From DATJPR01 sp035506295 (GTDB taxonomy: Bacteria; Bacteroidota; Ignavibacteria; UBA10030; UBA6906), in contig DATJPR010000273.1 of assembly GCA_035506295.1 (NCBI GenBank), positions 1-19,565 on the forward strand: 19,565 nucleotides of DNA, given 5' to 3'. The notes below the pieces were generated by a model. That model worked only from the letters and a program-made list of their open reading frames with translations. It was not told the DNA's origin and made no database searches. The position numbers and the translations under genes were made by a program. This document shows, piece after piece, positions 1-8,472 of this stretch (its first letter is position 1; each line of letters starts with the position of its first letter).

Positions 1-2
1 GC

Positions 3-668
3 AAAGATTCAACGACTCTCGATGGTTCTCGTTTGTTCAGTCAGGATCTGTTTATTCTTGACGGCAACCCGCTGTTTTCTGCACGGTTTCGATTTGATGA
101 CCGGCAAGGTCTTACCAATCTCAGCGACGGCCTGGAACGGAAGTATACACGCGAGCGCTCGGTCAGACTTCGCTGGCAGTTGATTCCGGAGATCTCCAAC
201 GAATTTGATTTCACGAATACCGTTAACTCGTTGAGTGCAAGTATTACTTCAGATCGCGTGCATGCGATCACAGGAAACGAATACACTCTGGATTTTGCGT
301 ACCGCCCCGAGCAGGATGTGGAAATAGGATTCAAAATAGACCAGGGGAGATCGACAGATGGTTATCCGGTGATTCCGATTCAGGCGGATTTGAACACCGA
401 ATCGATGCGGGGCGTTGTCTCGTTCCGTGGAGCGGGACAGGCAAGAGTCGAATTGGGGAGGGAAGAAGTTCGGTTGTCGAGCATCCCGGCAACATTTCCT
501 TATGACCTCACCGGAGGAAGAGTTGACGGCTTGACGTGGACCTGGACGGCGGCATTTGATTATCGGATCACGCAATTCCTCCAGGCGACATTGAACTACG
601 ACGGACGCATTGAAGGCGGAAGCTCGCCCGTGCATACTGCAAGAGCGGAGGTTCGCGCGTTCTTCTGA
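3..668 (+). CDS. C-terminal part of an outer-membrane beta-barrel-like protein (5' truncated)
   Basis: The frame is open from the left edge of the window to the TGA at 666-668, so the gene starts upstream; the TTG at 33 is only an internal codon. The visible part is about 221 residues of alternating polar and hydrophobic strands rich in Tyr, Phe, Arg, Thr and Gly, such as EYTLDFAYRPEQDVEIGFKI. It ends in phenylalanine (AEVRAFF). A terminal aromatic residue after amphipathic strands is typical of outer-membrane barrels. No enzymatic motif is visible and I cannot name the family. It could be the end of a large surface or translocon-like protein. A 7-bp hairpin follows the stop without a T-run, so termination here is unproven. 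Confidence 0.6.
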   Translation, partial: KDSTTLDGSRLFSQDLFILDGNPLFSARFRFDDRQGLTNLSDGLERKYTRERSVRLRWQLIPEISNEFDFTNTVNSLSASITSDRVHAITGNEYTLDFAYRPEQDVEIGFKIDQGRSTDGYPVIPIQADLNTESMRGVVSFRGAGQARVELGREEVRLSSIPATFPYDLTGGRVDGLTWTWTAAFDYRITQFLQATLNYDGRIEGGSSPVHTARAEVRAFF

Positions 669-728
669 CATCGGAGGACCGACGCTCCGATTGCAGGGAA
701 CATTCCCGTCAGTGTCCGTGTTCACCTC

Positions 729-757
729 TTGCGTTTCATGGAGGCATTGAGTATACT
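729..757 (+). promoter_or_regulatory. sigma70-type promoter upstream of the ogt-like gene
   Basis: The -35 box TTGCGT lies at 729-734, followed by a 17-base spacer and the -10 box TATACT at 752-757. This predicts a start near 764 and a leader of about 95 bases before the ATG at 859. The boxes closely resemble those upstream of the sigma-factor gene (TTGCGC, 17 bases, TATACT). The call is from sequence match only. Confidence 0.55.
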
Positions 758-858
758 CCTGATGCTTTTCCCCGGCTGGCACACCCTGTTCCAGCGGTGG
801 CGAATTCCGAGAAATCACACGCCCACCCGGCGTCGTCTTCCCCTCTGGATCTGCATCC

Positions 859-1362
859 ATGGTGTATTGCACATCGTTCGAATCAAAGATCGGCTTGATC
901 TACATTGCTTCGACGGATAAAGGCGTCTGTAAAATCAGTGTGCCGAGGCAGAGCAAGAGGGATTTTCTCCGCTGGCTGCGCGAGAATTTCGACGACAACG
1001 AAGTCATGGACAACAAGTCGAAGAACCGTGACGCCATCGATCAGTTGAACCGCTACTTCAACGGGCGTCTCGCGAAGTTCAACACCCCCGTCGATCTCCT
1101 CGGAACGCCGTTCCAGCTTCGCGTGTGGAAAGAACTCGCGAAGATTTCCTACGGCACCACGATCACCTACAGACAACTTGCGAAGCGTCTCGGCACGAGC
1201 CGTGGCTTCCAGGCCGTTGGTCGTGCGAACGCTGCGAATCCTGTCCCGATCATTGTGCCCTGTCACAGGGTGATCGGGGCGAACGGGTCGCTGGTGGGAT
1301 ATGCCAGCGGAATCAAGACGAAGGAATTCCTTCTCCGCCTTGAAGGTGCCCTCATGCTCTAG
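859..1362 (+). CDS. ogt: methylated-DNA--[protein]-cysteine S-methyltransferase
   Basis: This is a suicide DNA-repair protein that transfers the alkyl group from O6-alkylguanine (and O4-alkylthymine) to its own cysteine. The 167-residue length fits the Ogt/AGT family. The N-terminal RNase-H-like part covers about residues 1-75. The DNA-binding methyltransferase part starts near FQLRVWKELAKI and holds the active site IVPCHRV, with acceptor Cys135 followed by His136 and Arg137. The preceding VGRANAANP and following GYASGIKTKEFLLRLE are also family signatures. ATG 859 begins the domain naturally (MVYCTSFESKIGLIYIAST); no strong ribosome binding site precedes it. It appears monocistronic, with its own promoter at 729-757. 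There is no fused AlkA or Ada domain, so this is the stand-alone form. Confidence 0.95.
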   Translation: MVYCTSFESKIGLIYIASTDKGVCKISVPRQSKRDFLRWLRENFDDNEVMDNKSKNRDAIDQLNRYFNGRLAKFNTPVDLLGTPFQLRVWKELAKISYGTTITYRQLAKRLGTSRGFQAVGRANAANPVPIIVPCHRVIGANGSLVGYASGIKTKEFLLRLEGALML

Positions 1363-1414
1363 AAGAGTCACGTTTCGCCGCTGCCCGAACCGCCAGAGCT
1401 TACCCCCGCGTGAG

Positions 1415-1443
1415 TTGTCCATCTTCATCGTTTTCCGTATGTT
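1415..1443 (+). promoter_or_regulatory. sigma70-type promoter of the helicase group
   Basis: TTGTCC at 1415-1420, a 17-base spacer and TATGTT at 1438-1443 lie 44 bases upstream of the helicase ATG. The predicted leader (about 1450-1487) is pyrimidine-rich and has no evident Shine-Dalgarno sequence. Confidence 0.45.
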
Positions 1444-1487
1444 CCTAGGTTCATTCTTCCTTTCTTCTTCATCAGTGCCATTACTCC

Positions 1488-3713
1488 ATGTCTTTTCTCG
1501 ATGAACTGAATCCGGTCCAGCGCGAAGCCGCCTCGTCGTTAAACGGTCCGTGCCTTGTGCTCGCCGGTGCGGGCAGCGGGAAGACGCGCGTTCTGACCTT
1601 TCGCGTGGCCAACCTGATTGCGCACGACATCAGGCCCGAGTGCGTCCTTGCGCTCACCTTCACCAACAAGGCAGCGGAAGAGATGAAGAGCCGTATTGTT
1701 GGTCTGGTCGGCGAACACAGCCGGAACATCTGGATGGGGACGTTCCATTCCCTGTTCGCGCGGATTCTGCGCGTGGAAGCGGAGCGGATAGGCTACCGAA
1801 GGAACTTCACGATCTACGATACCGATGATTCGCTCTCGCAGATCAAGGCGGCGATGGGTCGACTTTCTCTCTCGCCGCAGCAGTACATCCCTCAACAGGT
1901 CCGCGCACGGATCAGCCATGCCAAGAGCGCCCGCCTGGGCCCCGCGGAGTTTCTCGCAAGCGCCAACGATCCTTCCGCGAGAGCCGTCGCCGCCATCTAT
2001 GAAGAATACGAACTCGAGCTCCATCGGTCGAATGCCATGGATTTCGACGACCTTCTCTTGAAGCCGCTCGATCTGTTCCTCCATCAGCCCGACGTGCTCC
2101 AGAAGTACCAGCATCGGTTTTCGCACATCCTCGTCGACGAGTATCAAGATACGAATCGCGTGCAGTACCACCTTATCAACACGCTCTCCCGCCAACACAG
2201 GAATCTTTGTGTGGTCGGAGACGATGCGCAAAGCATCTATGCGTTTCGTGGGGCGGACATCAGGAACATCCTCGATTTCCAGACGGACTATCCGGATGCG
2301 AAGGTATTTCGCCTGGAACAGAACTATCGCTCAACGAAATCGATTCTTACCGCCGCAAGTTCGCTGATCAAGAACAACCGGGCGCAGATCCCGAAGTCCC
2401 TCTGGACAAGCAACGACGAAGGGGAACCGACCTCGGTGGAGCGCTGTGAGGACGATCGCGAGGAAGGGCGGAGGGTGGTCTCAAGGATCGAAGAGGAGAT
2501 CAGCAGGAAGAAACTCTCGCTGAAGGACGTCGCCGTGCTGTACCGGACCAATGCGCAATCGCGGGCGATTGAGGATGCGCTCCGGCGGGCCGGGATTCCC
2601 TACGGTATTGTCGGGGGCGTCGCTTTCTATCGGCGGAAGGAAATCAAGGACATCCTTGCGTATCTGCGGCTGATCGTCAATCCTGATGACCGGGAGAGCA
2701 TTCTCCGGATCATCAACGTTCCGGCGAGAGGGATCGGCGCGGGAACGGTGAAGAAGCTCGCCGCCTTTGCGGAAGCGGAAGGTGTTACCCTTTTCGACGC
2801 CCTCCTGCGTAAGGAGTTGGCGGGCGCCGTCTCCGAGCGCGCAGCACGCGCCCTGCGCGACTTCGGCACGATGATGAGGAAATATCAGGAGCTGCAACGG
2901 CAAATGTCGGCGAGCGAACTGGCGAGGTCGCTCGTCAGCGAGCTGAGGATTCTCGAGCTGTTGAAGGAGGAGCACACCAGCGAAGCGGACTCGCGCCGAC
3001 AGAACGTCGAAGAGCTGGTGTCGGCCCTGTCGGAATTCTGTGAGTCCAGGCCGGACGCCACCCTGGGGCAATTCCTCGAAGAAGCCGCCTTGATCGCGGA
3101 TGTCGACACCGCCGACTTCGACCGGAACGCTGTGACGTTGATGACCCTCCATGCCGCCAAAGGTCTGGAGTTCCCGGTGGTCTTCATCACGGGCTTGGAG
3201 GAAGGGCTATTTCCTCTCGTCAGCTCGTCGGATGACGACGAGGACATCGAAGAAGAACGTCGTCTGATGTATGTGGGGATCACGAGGGCGCGACGAAAAC
3301 TCTACCTCTGCCACGCGATGTCACGGCTGCGGTTCGGCGAGGTGACCATGGCGGTGCGTTCACGGTTTATCGAGGAAATCGATCGATCGGTCCTGGTGGA
3401 GCAGTCTGCCGGCATTCCCCGCGTGCGCAGCGTCGCAGGGTGGAAGTCACCGGCACCAAGAGTGAAGGACGGACCTCGTGCTCCCGTCCACAAACCCGGA
3501 GAGCGTCAGCCCGACCCCATGCCGGATTATGAAAATGAATCGCAGGAGTATCGTGAGCCGAAAATCGGATCGCTTGTGGTGCATGCGATGTTCGGCCGGG
3601 GGCGCATCCTGGCGCTTGAAGGTCATGGCGAGAATGCGCGTGCCATGGTGGATTTCGAGACGGTGGGGAGAAAGAAACTGCTCCTGAAATTTGCACATCT
3701 CCGATTGCAGTGA
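1488..3713 (+). CDS. pcrA: UvrD/PcrA-type superfamily 1 DNA helicase
   Basis: This is an ATP-dependent 3'-5' DNA helicase of the UvrD/PcrA group, acting in nucleotide excision repair, replication restart and removal of RecA filaments. At 741 residues it has the family's full length. Visible motifs are the Q-motif region LNPVQREA, Walker A AGAGSGKT (26-33), the Walker B box DEYQ (217-220), QSIYAFRGAD (motif III), LEQNYRS (motif IV), LMTLHAAKGLEF (from 551; motif V) and VGITRAR (596-602; motif VI). The C-terminal end, about 690-741, looks like the Tudor-like domain that contacts RNA polymerase in PcrA/UvrD. Its stop overlaps the start of the next gene, so the two are probably translationally coupled. 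UvrD versus PcrA naming is only conventional here; Rep is less likely because of the C-terminal domain. Confidence 0.95.
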   Translation: MSFLDELNPVQREAASSLNGPCLVLAGAGSGKTRVLTFRVANLIAHDIRPECVLALTFTNKAAEEMKSRIVGLVGEHSRNIWMGTFHSLFARILRVEAERIGYRRNFTIYDTDDSLSQIKAAMGRLSLSPQQYIPQQVRARISHAKSARLGPAEFLASANDPSARAVAAIYEEYELELHRSNAMDFDDLLLKPLDLFLHQPDVLQKYQHRFSHILVDEYQDTNRVQYHLINTLSRQHRNLCVVGDDAQSIYAFRGADIRNILDFQTDYPDAKVFRLEQNYRSTKSILTAASSLIKNNRAQIPKSLWTSNDEGEPTSVERCEDDREEGRRVVSRIEEEISRKKLSLKDVAVLYRTNAQSRAIEDALRRAGIPYGIVGGVAFYRRKEIKDILAYLRLIVNPDDRESILRIINVPARGIGAGTVKKLAAFAEAEGVTLFDALLRKELAGAVSERAARALRDFGTMMRKYQELQRQMSASELARSLVSELRILELLKEEHTSEADSRRQNVEELVSALSEFCESRPDATLGQFLEEAALIADVDTADFDRNAVTLMTLHAAKGLEFPVVFITGLEEGLFPLVSSSDDDEDIEEERRLMYVGITRARRKLYLCHAMSRLRFGEVTMAVRSRFIEEIDRSVLVEQSAGIPRVRSVAGWKSPAPRVKDGPRAPVHKPGERQPDPMPDYENESQEYREPKIGSLVVHAMFGRGRILALEGHGENARAMVDFETVGRKKLLLKFAHLRLQ

Positions 3714-4654
3714 TGCCTCCTCTCCCACAGACCCGCGGCCATTTCCATCCCGTGCTCGCTGCGCGCACGTTGGCGCAGACGGCATGGTACTACGTGCGCT
3801 CGACCGCCCGCCGGACCAAGGAAGCGGATATTCTCTTCCTGGCTTCCGGCCTCGCGTTCAACGGTATTTTCGCCCTCATCCCGATCATGCTCCTCCTGGC
3901 ATCTGCCATCGGCGTGTATTTCAATTCGTCATCACTGGGCGTCCAGCACCTTCAGGATATTCTTCATGCGGTCTTTCCGCCGCAACCCTTCGCGCAACAG
4001 ATACAGAATTCCATCCTCGACATTGTTTCGGATATCGTCGTGTACCGGACCTCGCTGGGCGTTTTCGGCGTCGTTGTCCTCGTCTGGACCGTCACCTCGC
4101 TGTTTGATGCCGTGCGCAGCGTCCTTCACCAGGTCTATGCGTTGAAACGGACGAAGGGGCTAATGAAGAGCCTGCTCCACGATCTGGGATTTGTCGTTCT
4201 CGCATTTGTTTTCTTTATTGCGATCAATCTGGCGACATGGGTCAGTTCGCTGGCAGAACACGTGATGAAAGAGATCCCGGCGCTGTCCGGATTATCCATG
4301 CCGCAACTGAATACGTATTTGCCGACAACAGTCGTCGTCGCATTATCCGCGATCATGTTCTATATTCTCTACCGCTACATCACGGATGAGAAGCCGCCAA
4401 ACGCGGCAGCGATCGTCTCAACCGTTACTTCTACCGTGATCTGGGTCGTCTCCGGGAAGCTCTTTTCGGTCTATTTGACGAGCATCTCGAACATCGCCAC
4501 GGTGTACGGCTCGTATACGTTTCTGGTGGTCCTTCTCTTCTGGATTTATTTCACCAGTCTGATCTTCGTGTTCGGAGGCATTGTGGGTCAGGTTCACTGG
4601 GAGCGCCTCCGGTTCCTTCATGCACAGAGCATTCAGCGCGACAACGTTGTATAG
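3713..4654 (+). CDS. YihY/BrkB family inner-membrane protein
   Basis: This polytopic membrane protein of 313 residues belongs to the YihY/virulence factor BrkB family; its substrate is not established. A hydrophilic N-terminal stretch of about 40 residues is followed by roughly six hydrophobic segments. The first carries the family-type sequence LASGLAFNGIFALIPIMLLL, and another reads VFGVVVLVWTVTSLFDAVRS. The late segments include YGSYTFLVVLLFWIYFTSLI, a typical last-helix region. The start is ATG 3713, which shares its first base with the helicase stop TGA; GTG 3710 is an alternative giving one more residue. The gene sits between the helicase and the carboxyltransferase with gaps of under 40 bases, so it is probably cotranscribed, although no functional link is evident. 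Confidence 0.88.
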   Translation: MPPLPQTRGHFHPVLAARTLAQTAWYYVRSTARRTKEADILFLASGLAFNGIFALIPIMLLLASAIGVYFNSSSLGVQHLQDILHAVFPPQPFAQQIQNSILDIVSDIVVYRTSLGVFGVVVLVWTVTSLFDAVRSVLHQVYALKRTKGLMKSLLHDLGFVVLAFVFFIAINLATWVSSLAEHVMKEIPALSGLSMPQLNTYLPTTVVVALSAIMFYILYRYITDEKPPNAAAIVSTVTSTVIWVVSGKLFSVYLTSISNIATVYGSYTFLVVLLFWIYFTSLIFVFGGIVGQVHWERLRFLHAQSIQRDNVV

Positions 4655-4687
4655 CGCAGTTGACTGCATCTTCTCACTCTGCGAGAA

Positions 4688-6253
4688 ATGGCTGACAGCA
4701 TGGAACCACAGGAAGATCCACTCGAGGCGCTGCGCGCACTCCGTTCGCAGGCGCTCCTCGGCGGGGGCGATCGGAGGATTGAAGACCAGCATACGAAGGG
4801 GAAGCTGACGGCGAGAGAACGCCTGGGGATTCTCCTGGATGAGGGGAGCTTCAGCGAGCTCGACATGTTTGTGCAGCACCGGGCGACCGACTTCGGCCTG
4901 GAGAAGCAACGCTATCTCGGAGACGGGGTCGTGACCGGGACGGGCAGGATCAAGGGGCGGGTGGTATGCGTCTTCAGTCAGGACTTCACCGTCTTCGGGG
5001 GTTCGCTCTCCGAAGCGCACGCCGAGAAAATCTGCAAGGTGATGGACCTTGCGATGAAGATCGGGTGTCCTCTCATCGGGTTGAATGACTCCGGCGGCGC
5101 GAGGATCCAGGAGGGAGTCGTCAGCCTCGGCGGGTACGCGGAAATCTTCTTGCGCAACACGCTGGCATCGGGGGTCATTCCCCAGATATCAGCGATCCTC
5201 GGGCCATGTGCCGGCGGGGCTGTCTATTCTCCCGCGATCACGGATTTCGTCTTCATGGTCGCAGGGACGAGCTACATGTTCGTTACCGGACCAAGCGTTG
5301 TTGAGACGGTGACCCACGAAAAAGTCTCATCGGAGGAGCTCGGCGGCGCACACACGCACGCCATGCGGAGCGGCGTTGCGCACTTCGCGTGCAAAGACGA
5401 GATCGCGTGCCTTGAAGCCGTCCGGGCTCTGATCGAGTATCTCCCGTCAAACAATCGCGAAGACCCGCCCAAGCTTGAGTCGCAGGATCCTCCCGATCGC
5501 AGGGACGATCGACTGCTTACCGTGGTTCCCGCAAATCCGAACAAGCCATATGACATGAAAGACGTTCTTCGGATGGTGGTCGACAACGGGAGCATTTTTG
5601 AAGTCCATGCGGAATTCGCCCCGAACATCATTTGCGGCTTCGCCCGGATGGGTGGACGGGTCGTCGGTCTCGTCGCAAATCAACCGGCCGTCCTTGCGGG
5701 AGTCCTTGACATCGATTCGTCGCGCAAAGGCGCCAGGTTTGTGCGGTTCTGCGATGCCTTCAATATTCCGCTGGTGACATTTGTGGATGTCCCGGGGTTT
5801 TTGCCGGGCACGGACCAGGAGTGGAGAGGGATCATCGTGAACGGCGCGAAACTTCTTTATGCGTTTTGTGAAGCGACGGTCCCGCGTGTCACCGTCATTA
5901 CCCGCAAAGCCTACGGCGGTGCGTACGACGTCATGAATTCGAAGCACATCCGAGGCGATTTCAACTTTGCGTGGCCCTCCGCGGAAATCGCAGTCATGGG
6001 TCCGAAAGGGGCGGCGGAGATCATCTTTAGAAAAGATATCGAGGCCGCGTCAGATCGCGAAGCGGCACTTGCAGAGAGGGAGAAGGAATACAGAGACAAG
6101 TTCGCGAATCCTTACCTTGCGGCGAACAGGGGATACATCGATGAAGTGATCGAGCCGCAGGACACAAGGCCGCGCATCATTCATGCACTCACCATCCTTG
6201 ATTCGAAGGTGGACATGAACCCCAAAAAGAAGCACGGGAACATTCCACTCTGA
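4688..6253 (+). CDS. pccB: acyl-CoA carboxylase carboxyltransferase subunit (propionyl-/methylmalonyl-CoA type)
   Basis: This subunit transfers the carboxyl group from biotin to an acyl-CoA, probably propionyl-CoA to give methylmalonyl-CoA. Its 521 residues form the usual two crotonase-like halves. The N-terminal half has LNDSGGARIQEGV (132-144) and GPCAGGAVYSPA (from 172). The C-terminal half has VPGFLPGTDQEWRGI and AYGGAYDVMNSKH (from 408), and the end reads KKKHGNIPL, as is common in this family. In characterised PccB proteins the Asp of GGAYDVM (Asp414 here) goes with propionyl-CoA preference, while acetyl-CoA enzymes have a hydrophobic residue there. It lies 33 bases after the YihY gene. 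No biotin carboxylase or biotin carrier gene is in the window, so the partner subunits must lie elsewhere, or the protein belongs to a decarboxylase or transcarboxylase complex. Confidence 0.9.
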   Translation: MADSMEPQEDPLEALRALRSQALLGGGDRRIEDQHTKGKLTARERLGILLDEGSFSELDMFVQHRATDFGLEKQRYLGDGVVTGTGRIKGRVVCVFSQDFTVFGGSLSEAHAEKICKVMDLAMKIGCPLIGLNDSGGARIQEGVVSLGGYAEIFLRNTLASGVIPQISAILGPCAGGAVYSPAITDFVFMVAGTSYMFVTGPSVVETVTHEKVSSEELGGAHTHAMRSGVAHFACKDEIACLEAVRALIEYLPSNNREDPPKLESQDPPDRRDDRLLTVVPANPNKPYDMKDVLRMVVDNGSIFEVHAEFAPNIICGFARMGGRVVGLVANQPAVLAGVLDIDSSRKGARFVRFCDAFNIPLVTFVDVPGFLPGTDQEWRGIIVNGAKLLYAFCEATVPRVTVITRKAYGGAYDVMNSKHIRGDFNFAWPSAEIAVMGPKGAAEIIFRKDIEAASDREAALAEREKEYRDKFANPYLAANRGYIDEVIEPQDTRPRIIHALTILDSKVDMNPKKKHGNIPL

Positions 6254-6257
6254 TTTA

Positions 6258-6285
6258 TTGACTTCCTCGGCAATTCATTTATATT
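6258..6285 (+). promoter_or_regulatory. sigma70-type promoter of the radical SAM gene
   Basis: TTGACT at 6258-6263, a 16-base spacer and TATATT at 6280-6285 lie just after the preceding stop codon. This is the best -35 box in the window. The predicted leader runs about 90 bases to the ATG at 6382. Confidence 0.55.
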
Positions 6286-6369
6286 GGGGACGACCTCAAT
6301 ACACACCCGATTCGAGAATTAGTAGATTTCTTTAAAAGATTTTCGCCGCTTCACTTTCAAAGCTCTCAG

Positions 6370-6375
6370 AAGGAG
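6370..6375 (+). promoter_or_regulatory. strong Shine-Dalgarno sequence of the radical SAM gene
   Basis: AAGGAG lies 6 bases before ATG 6382. It is the strongest ribosome binding site in the window and fixes the start. Confidence 0.8.
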
Positions 6376-6381
6376 AATTTC

Positions 6382-7602
6382 ATGGGTTCAACTCTGTCCC
6401 CTAATGATCTCTACAGACTTCCCTGGACACTCCCGGATAATGCAATCAGTTGGCTCGAGCCGACGAGCATGTGCAATCTCTATTGTGATGGATGCTACAG
6501 GAAGAACGAGTCGAACGCGCACAAGTCGCTGGAAGTGGTGCGGCAGGAGCTCGACACGTTCAATCGTCTAAGGAAGACAGACGGTGTTTCGATTGCCGGA
6601 GGAGATCCGCTGGTTCATCCCCAGATCGAGAAGATTGTTGAGATGGTGGCGTCCGATGGGCAGAAGCCGATAATCAATACCAATGGTCTGGCCCTGACGA
6701 TGGAAAAGCTCAAGGCCCTCAAGAACGCCGGCGTTGCGGGCTTCACGTTCCATATCGACTCGGGTCAGAATCGTCCGCACATGAAAGGAAAAACGGAACT
6801 CGAGCTGAACGATCTCCGGCTGCATTATGCCGAAATGCTCGCCGAGGTCGGAGGCATCTCCTGCGCCTTCAACGCGACGGTCTACGATCACACCCTGCGT
6901 GATGTCCCGTTAATCGTGGAATGGGGGCAGAAGCACATCGACATCGTGAACATCCTCGTGTTCATCGCCTACCGCGCGGCCCCCGTCCACCACGGGTACA
7001 ATTACTATGTCGGGGGAAAGCAGATCGACATGACGCCGATCGCCTACGCCGTCGAGAAAGAGCGGAAAGCCCCCATTATGTCGACGGACATCGTAGAGAT
7101 GATCCGGACAAAGTACCCCGATTTCATGCCCTCCGCCTATCTCAACAGCACGGAGCGGCCGGATCACTTCAAATGGCTGCTGACATTACGGATGGGAACG
7201 AAGGACAGGATCTACGGCTATGTGGGGCCCAAGTTCATGGAGATCGGGCAGACTCTCCATCACCTCATGCACGGGTCGTATCTCGCCTACACCTTACCGA
7301 AAACGCTTCATCAGGGGCGTCGCATGCTTCTCGGATCGCCTCTCGACCGCGGTCTCGCGCGCATTGCTTCGGCGTACCTCCATCATGCCCTCCGGTCACC
7401 GCTCGTCCTGTTCAAGAAGCTCCATCTTCAGACCGTCATGGCGATTCAGCCGGCTGACTTCATGGAGAACGGAGCCCTGGGGATGTGTGATGGCTGTCCG
7501 GATATTACCGTCTACGATAACAAGCTTGTCTGGTCGTGCAGGATGGAAGAACTGATCAATTTCGGCGACTGGGTCCGCGCAGTGCCTGACAACGGACAAT
7601 AA
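6382..7602 (+). CDS. radical SAM protein of unassigned subfamily with C-terminal cysteine cluster
   Basis: This 406-residue enzyme has the radical SAM 4Fe-4S motif CxxxCxxC at Cys31, Cys35 and Cys38 (MCNLYCDGC), so it should cleave S-adenosylmethionine to a 5'-deoxyadenosyl radical. GGDP at 73-76 replaces the usual GGEP SAM-binding motif. A core barrel extends to about residue 200. A long middle region follows, with helical, partly hydrophobic segments. A C-terminal cluster has Cys369, Cys372 and Cys386 (CDGC, then WSC), which resembles a SPASM or twitch-type auxiliary-cluster segment but is too short to call. No peptide substrate, quinohemoprotein gene or biosynthetic partner is adjacent. 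The gene has its own promoter and terminator and is probably monocistronic. The reaction is unknown. Confidence 0.85.
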   Translation: MGSTLSPNDLYRLPWTLPDNAISWLEPTSMCNLYCDGCYRKNESNAHKSLEVVRQELDTFNRLRKTDGVSIAGGDPLVHPQIEKIVEMVASDGQKPIINTNGLALTMEKLKALKNAGVAGFTFHIDSGQNRPHMKGKTELELNDLRLHYAEMLAEVGGISCAFNATVYDHTLRDVPLIVEWGQKHIDIVNILVFIAYRAAPVHHGYNYYVGGKQIDMTPIAYAVEKERKAPIMSTDIVEMIRTKYPDFMPSAYLNSTERPDHFKWLLTLRMGTKDRIYGYVGPKFMEIGQTLHHLMHGSYLAYTLPKTLHQGRRMLLGSPLDRGLARIASAYLHHALRSPLVLFKKLHLQTVMAIQPADFMENGALGMCDGCPDITVYDNKLVWSCRMEELINFGDWVRAVPDNGQ

Positions 7603-7620
7603 CGTCGGTCGCGAGGAGAA

Positions 7621-7662
7621 TGTCCCCCCGTCGAAGCATGACGGCGGGGACATTTTTGTTTT
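7621..7662 (+). terminator. intrinsic terminator after the radical SAM gene
   Basis: A GC-rich hairpin has arms at 7621-7632 and 7640-7652 (TGTCCCCCCGTC pairing with GACGGCGGGGACA, one bulged G) and a 7-base loop. TTTTTGTTTT follows. It lies 19 bases after the stop codon and separates the gene from the next promoter. Confidence 0.9.
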
Positions 7663-7685
7663 CCGCCCACTCCACCGCGTTCCTT

Positions 7686-7714
7686 TTGCATCTTCTCCCG
7701 GTTCCCCCTATATT
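7686..7714 (+). promoter_or_regulatory. sigma70-type promoter of the nth-glycosyltransferase group
   Basis: TTGCAT at 7686-7691, a 17-base spacer and TATATT at 7709-7714 lie between the terminator and GTG 7744. The predicted leader is only about 20-25 bases and includes the GGAG ribosome binding site. Confidence 0.6.
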
Positions 7715-7730
7715 CACTGACGATTTTCCT

Positions 7731-7734
7731 GGAG
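7731..7734 (+). promoter_or_regulatory. ribosome binding site supporting the GTG start of nth
   Basis: GGAG lies 9 bases before GTG 7744. Together with the promoter just upstream, it supports GTG rather than a later ATG as the start. Confidence 0.6.
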
Positions 7735-7743
7735 ACCGACAGG

Positions 7744-8472
7744 GTGACCGTACGTGAGAAGGTCCGCAGGGTCGCAATCCTCCTCGAGCGATCGCTCGGC
7801 ATTCCGAAACAACCAGTGACATTGCCCCGCCCTCTGGATGTCCTGATCGCCACCGTGCTATCGCAAAACACCAATGACAAGAACAGTCATGGTGCATACA
7901 TCGCGTTGCGCCGGAGATTCCGGTCCTGGGAGGAAGTTGCCGGAGCCCCTGTGCGATCCATTGTCGCTACGATCCGCAAAGGGGGGATGGCGGATCAAAA
8001 AGCACGCCGTATCAAATCCATCCTCAAGGAAATCCGGACCCGTGAAGGAAGCTACGATCTGGATTCTCTTCGCAGGCTCTCGAATGATGAGATCATGGAT
8101 TCGCTCACGTCGCTCCCCGGCGTGGGCCCGAAGACGGCGGCGTGCGTCATCCTTTTCTCGCTCGGAAGAGACATATTCCCGGTCGACACGCATGTCCACA
8201 GGATCTGCGGCAGATTAGGGATTGCAGACGGCAGTCGCACGCCAGAGGAGACGTTTCGGACGATGGCCAAACGTATTCCCGAGGGAAAGGGATACTCGTT
8301 TCACACAAACCTCATCCGATTCGGGAGGATGGTCTGCAGGGCAACGCAGCCTCTGTGCGGAGAATGCCCGCTTGTTGGTCTGTGTCTCTTCGAAGGTAAG
8401 TCAGTGAGAAGGCGGCGCATTCCGTCCGGGGCGGATCATCGTTTTATGTTGCTGGACAACGTGGCCCCATGA
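7744..8472 (+). CDS. nth: endonuclease III (DNA glycosylase/AP lyase)
   Basis: This is a bifunctional base-excision-repair enzyme that removes oxidised pyrimidines and cleaves the abasic site. Its 242 residues are slightly longer than usual because of a basic C-terminal tail. The helix-hairpin-helix LPGVGPKTA (124-132) holds catalytic Lys130, and PVDTHVHR holds catalytic Asp148. The 4Fe-4S cluster pattern C-x6-C-x2-C-x5-C is complete (Cys198, Cys205, Cys208, Cys214). The Lys plus the Asp mark the EndoIII type rather than a MutY type. The start is GTG 7744. Its stop codon overlaps the next start in an ATGA arrangement at 8469-8472, so expression of the following glycosyltransferase is likely coupled to it. 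Confidence 0.95.
   Translation: MTVREKVRRVAILLERSLGIPKQPVTLPRPLDVLIATVLSQNTNDKNSHGAYIALRRRFRSWEEVAGAPVRSIVATIRKGGMADQKARRIKSILKEIRTREGSYDLDSLRRLSNDEIMDSLTSLPGVGPKTAACVILFSLGRDIFPVDTHVHRICGRLGIADGSRTPEETFRTMAKRIPEGKGYSFHTNLIRFGRMVCRATQPLCGECPLVGLCLFEGKSVRRRRIPSGADHRFMLLDNVAP

Noticed and set aside
670..691. Perfect 7-bp hairpin (ATCGGAG/CTCCGAT, 8-base loop) just after the first stop codon
   Set aside because: No T-run follows, so I do not call it a terminator; it may still help transcript ends.
249..872. Long minus-strand open frame (207 codons) opposite the first gene and the following spacer
   Set aside because: It lies opposite a frame with convincing barrel-like sequence, its translation is rich in Arg, Cys and Pro with no domain, and it crosses a good plus-strand promoter.
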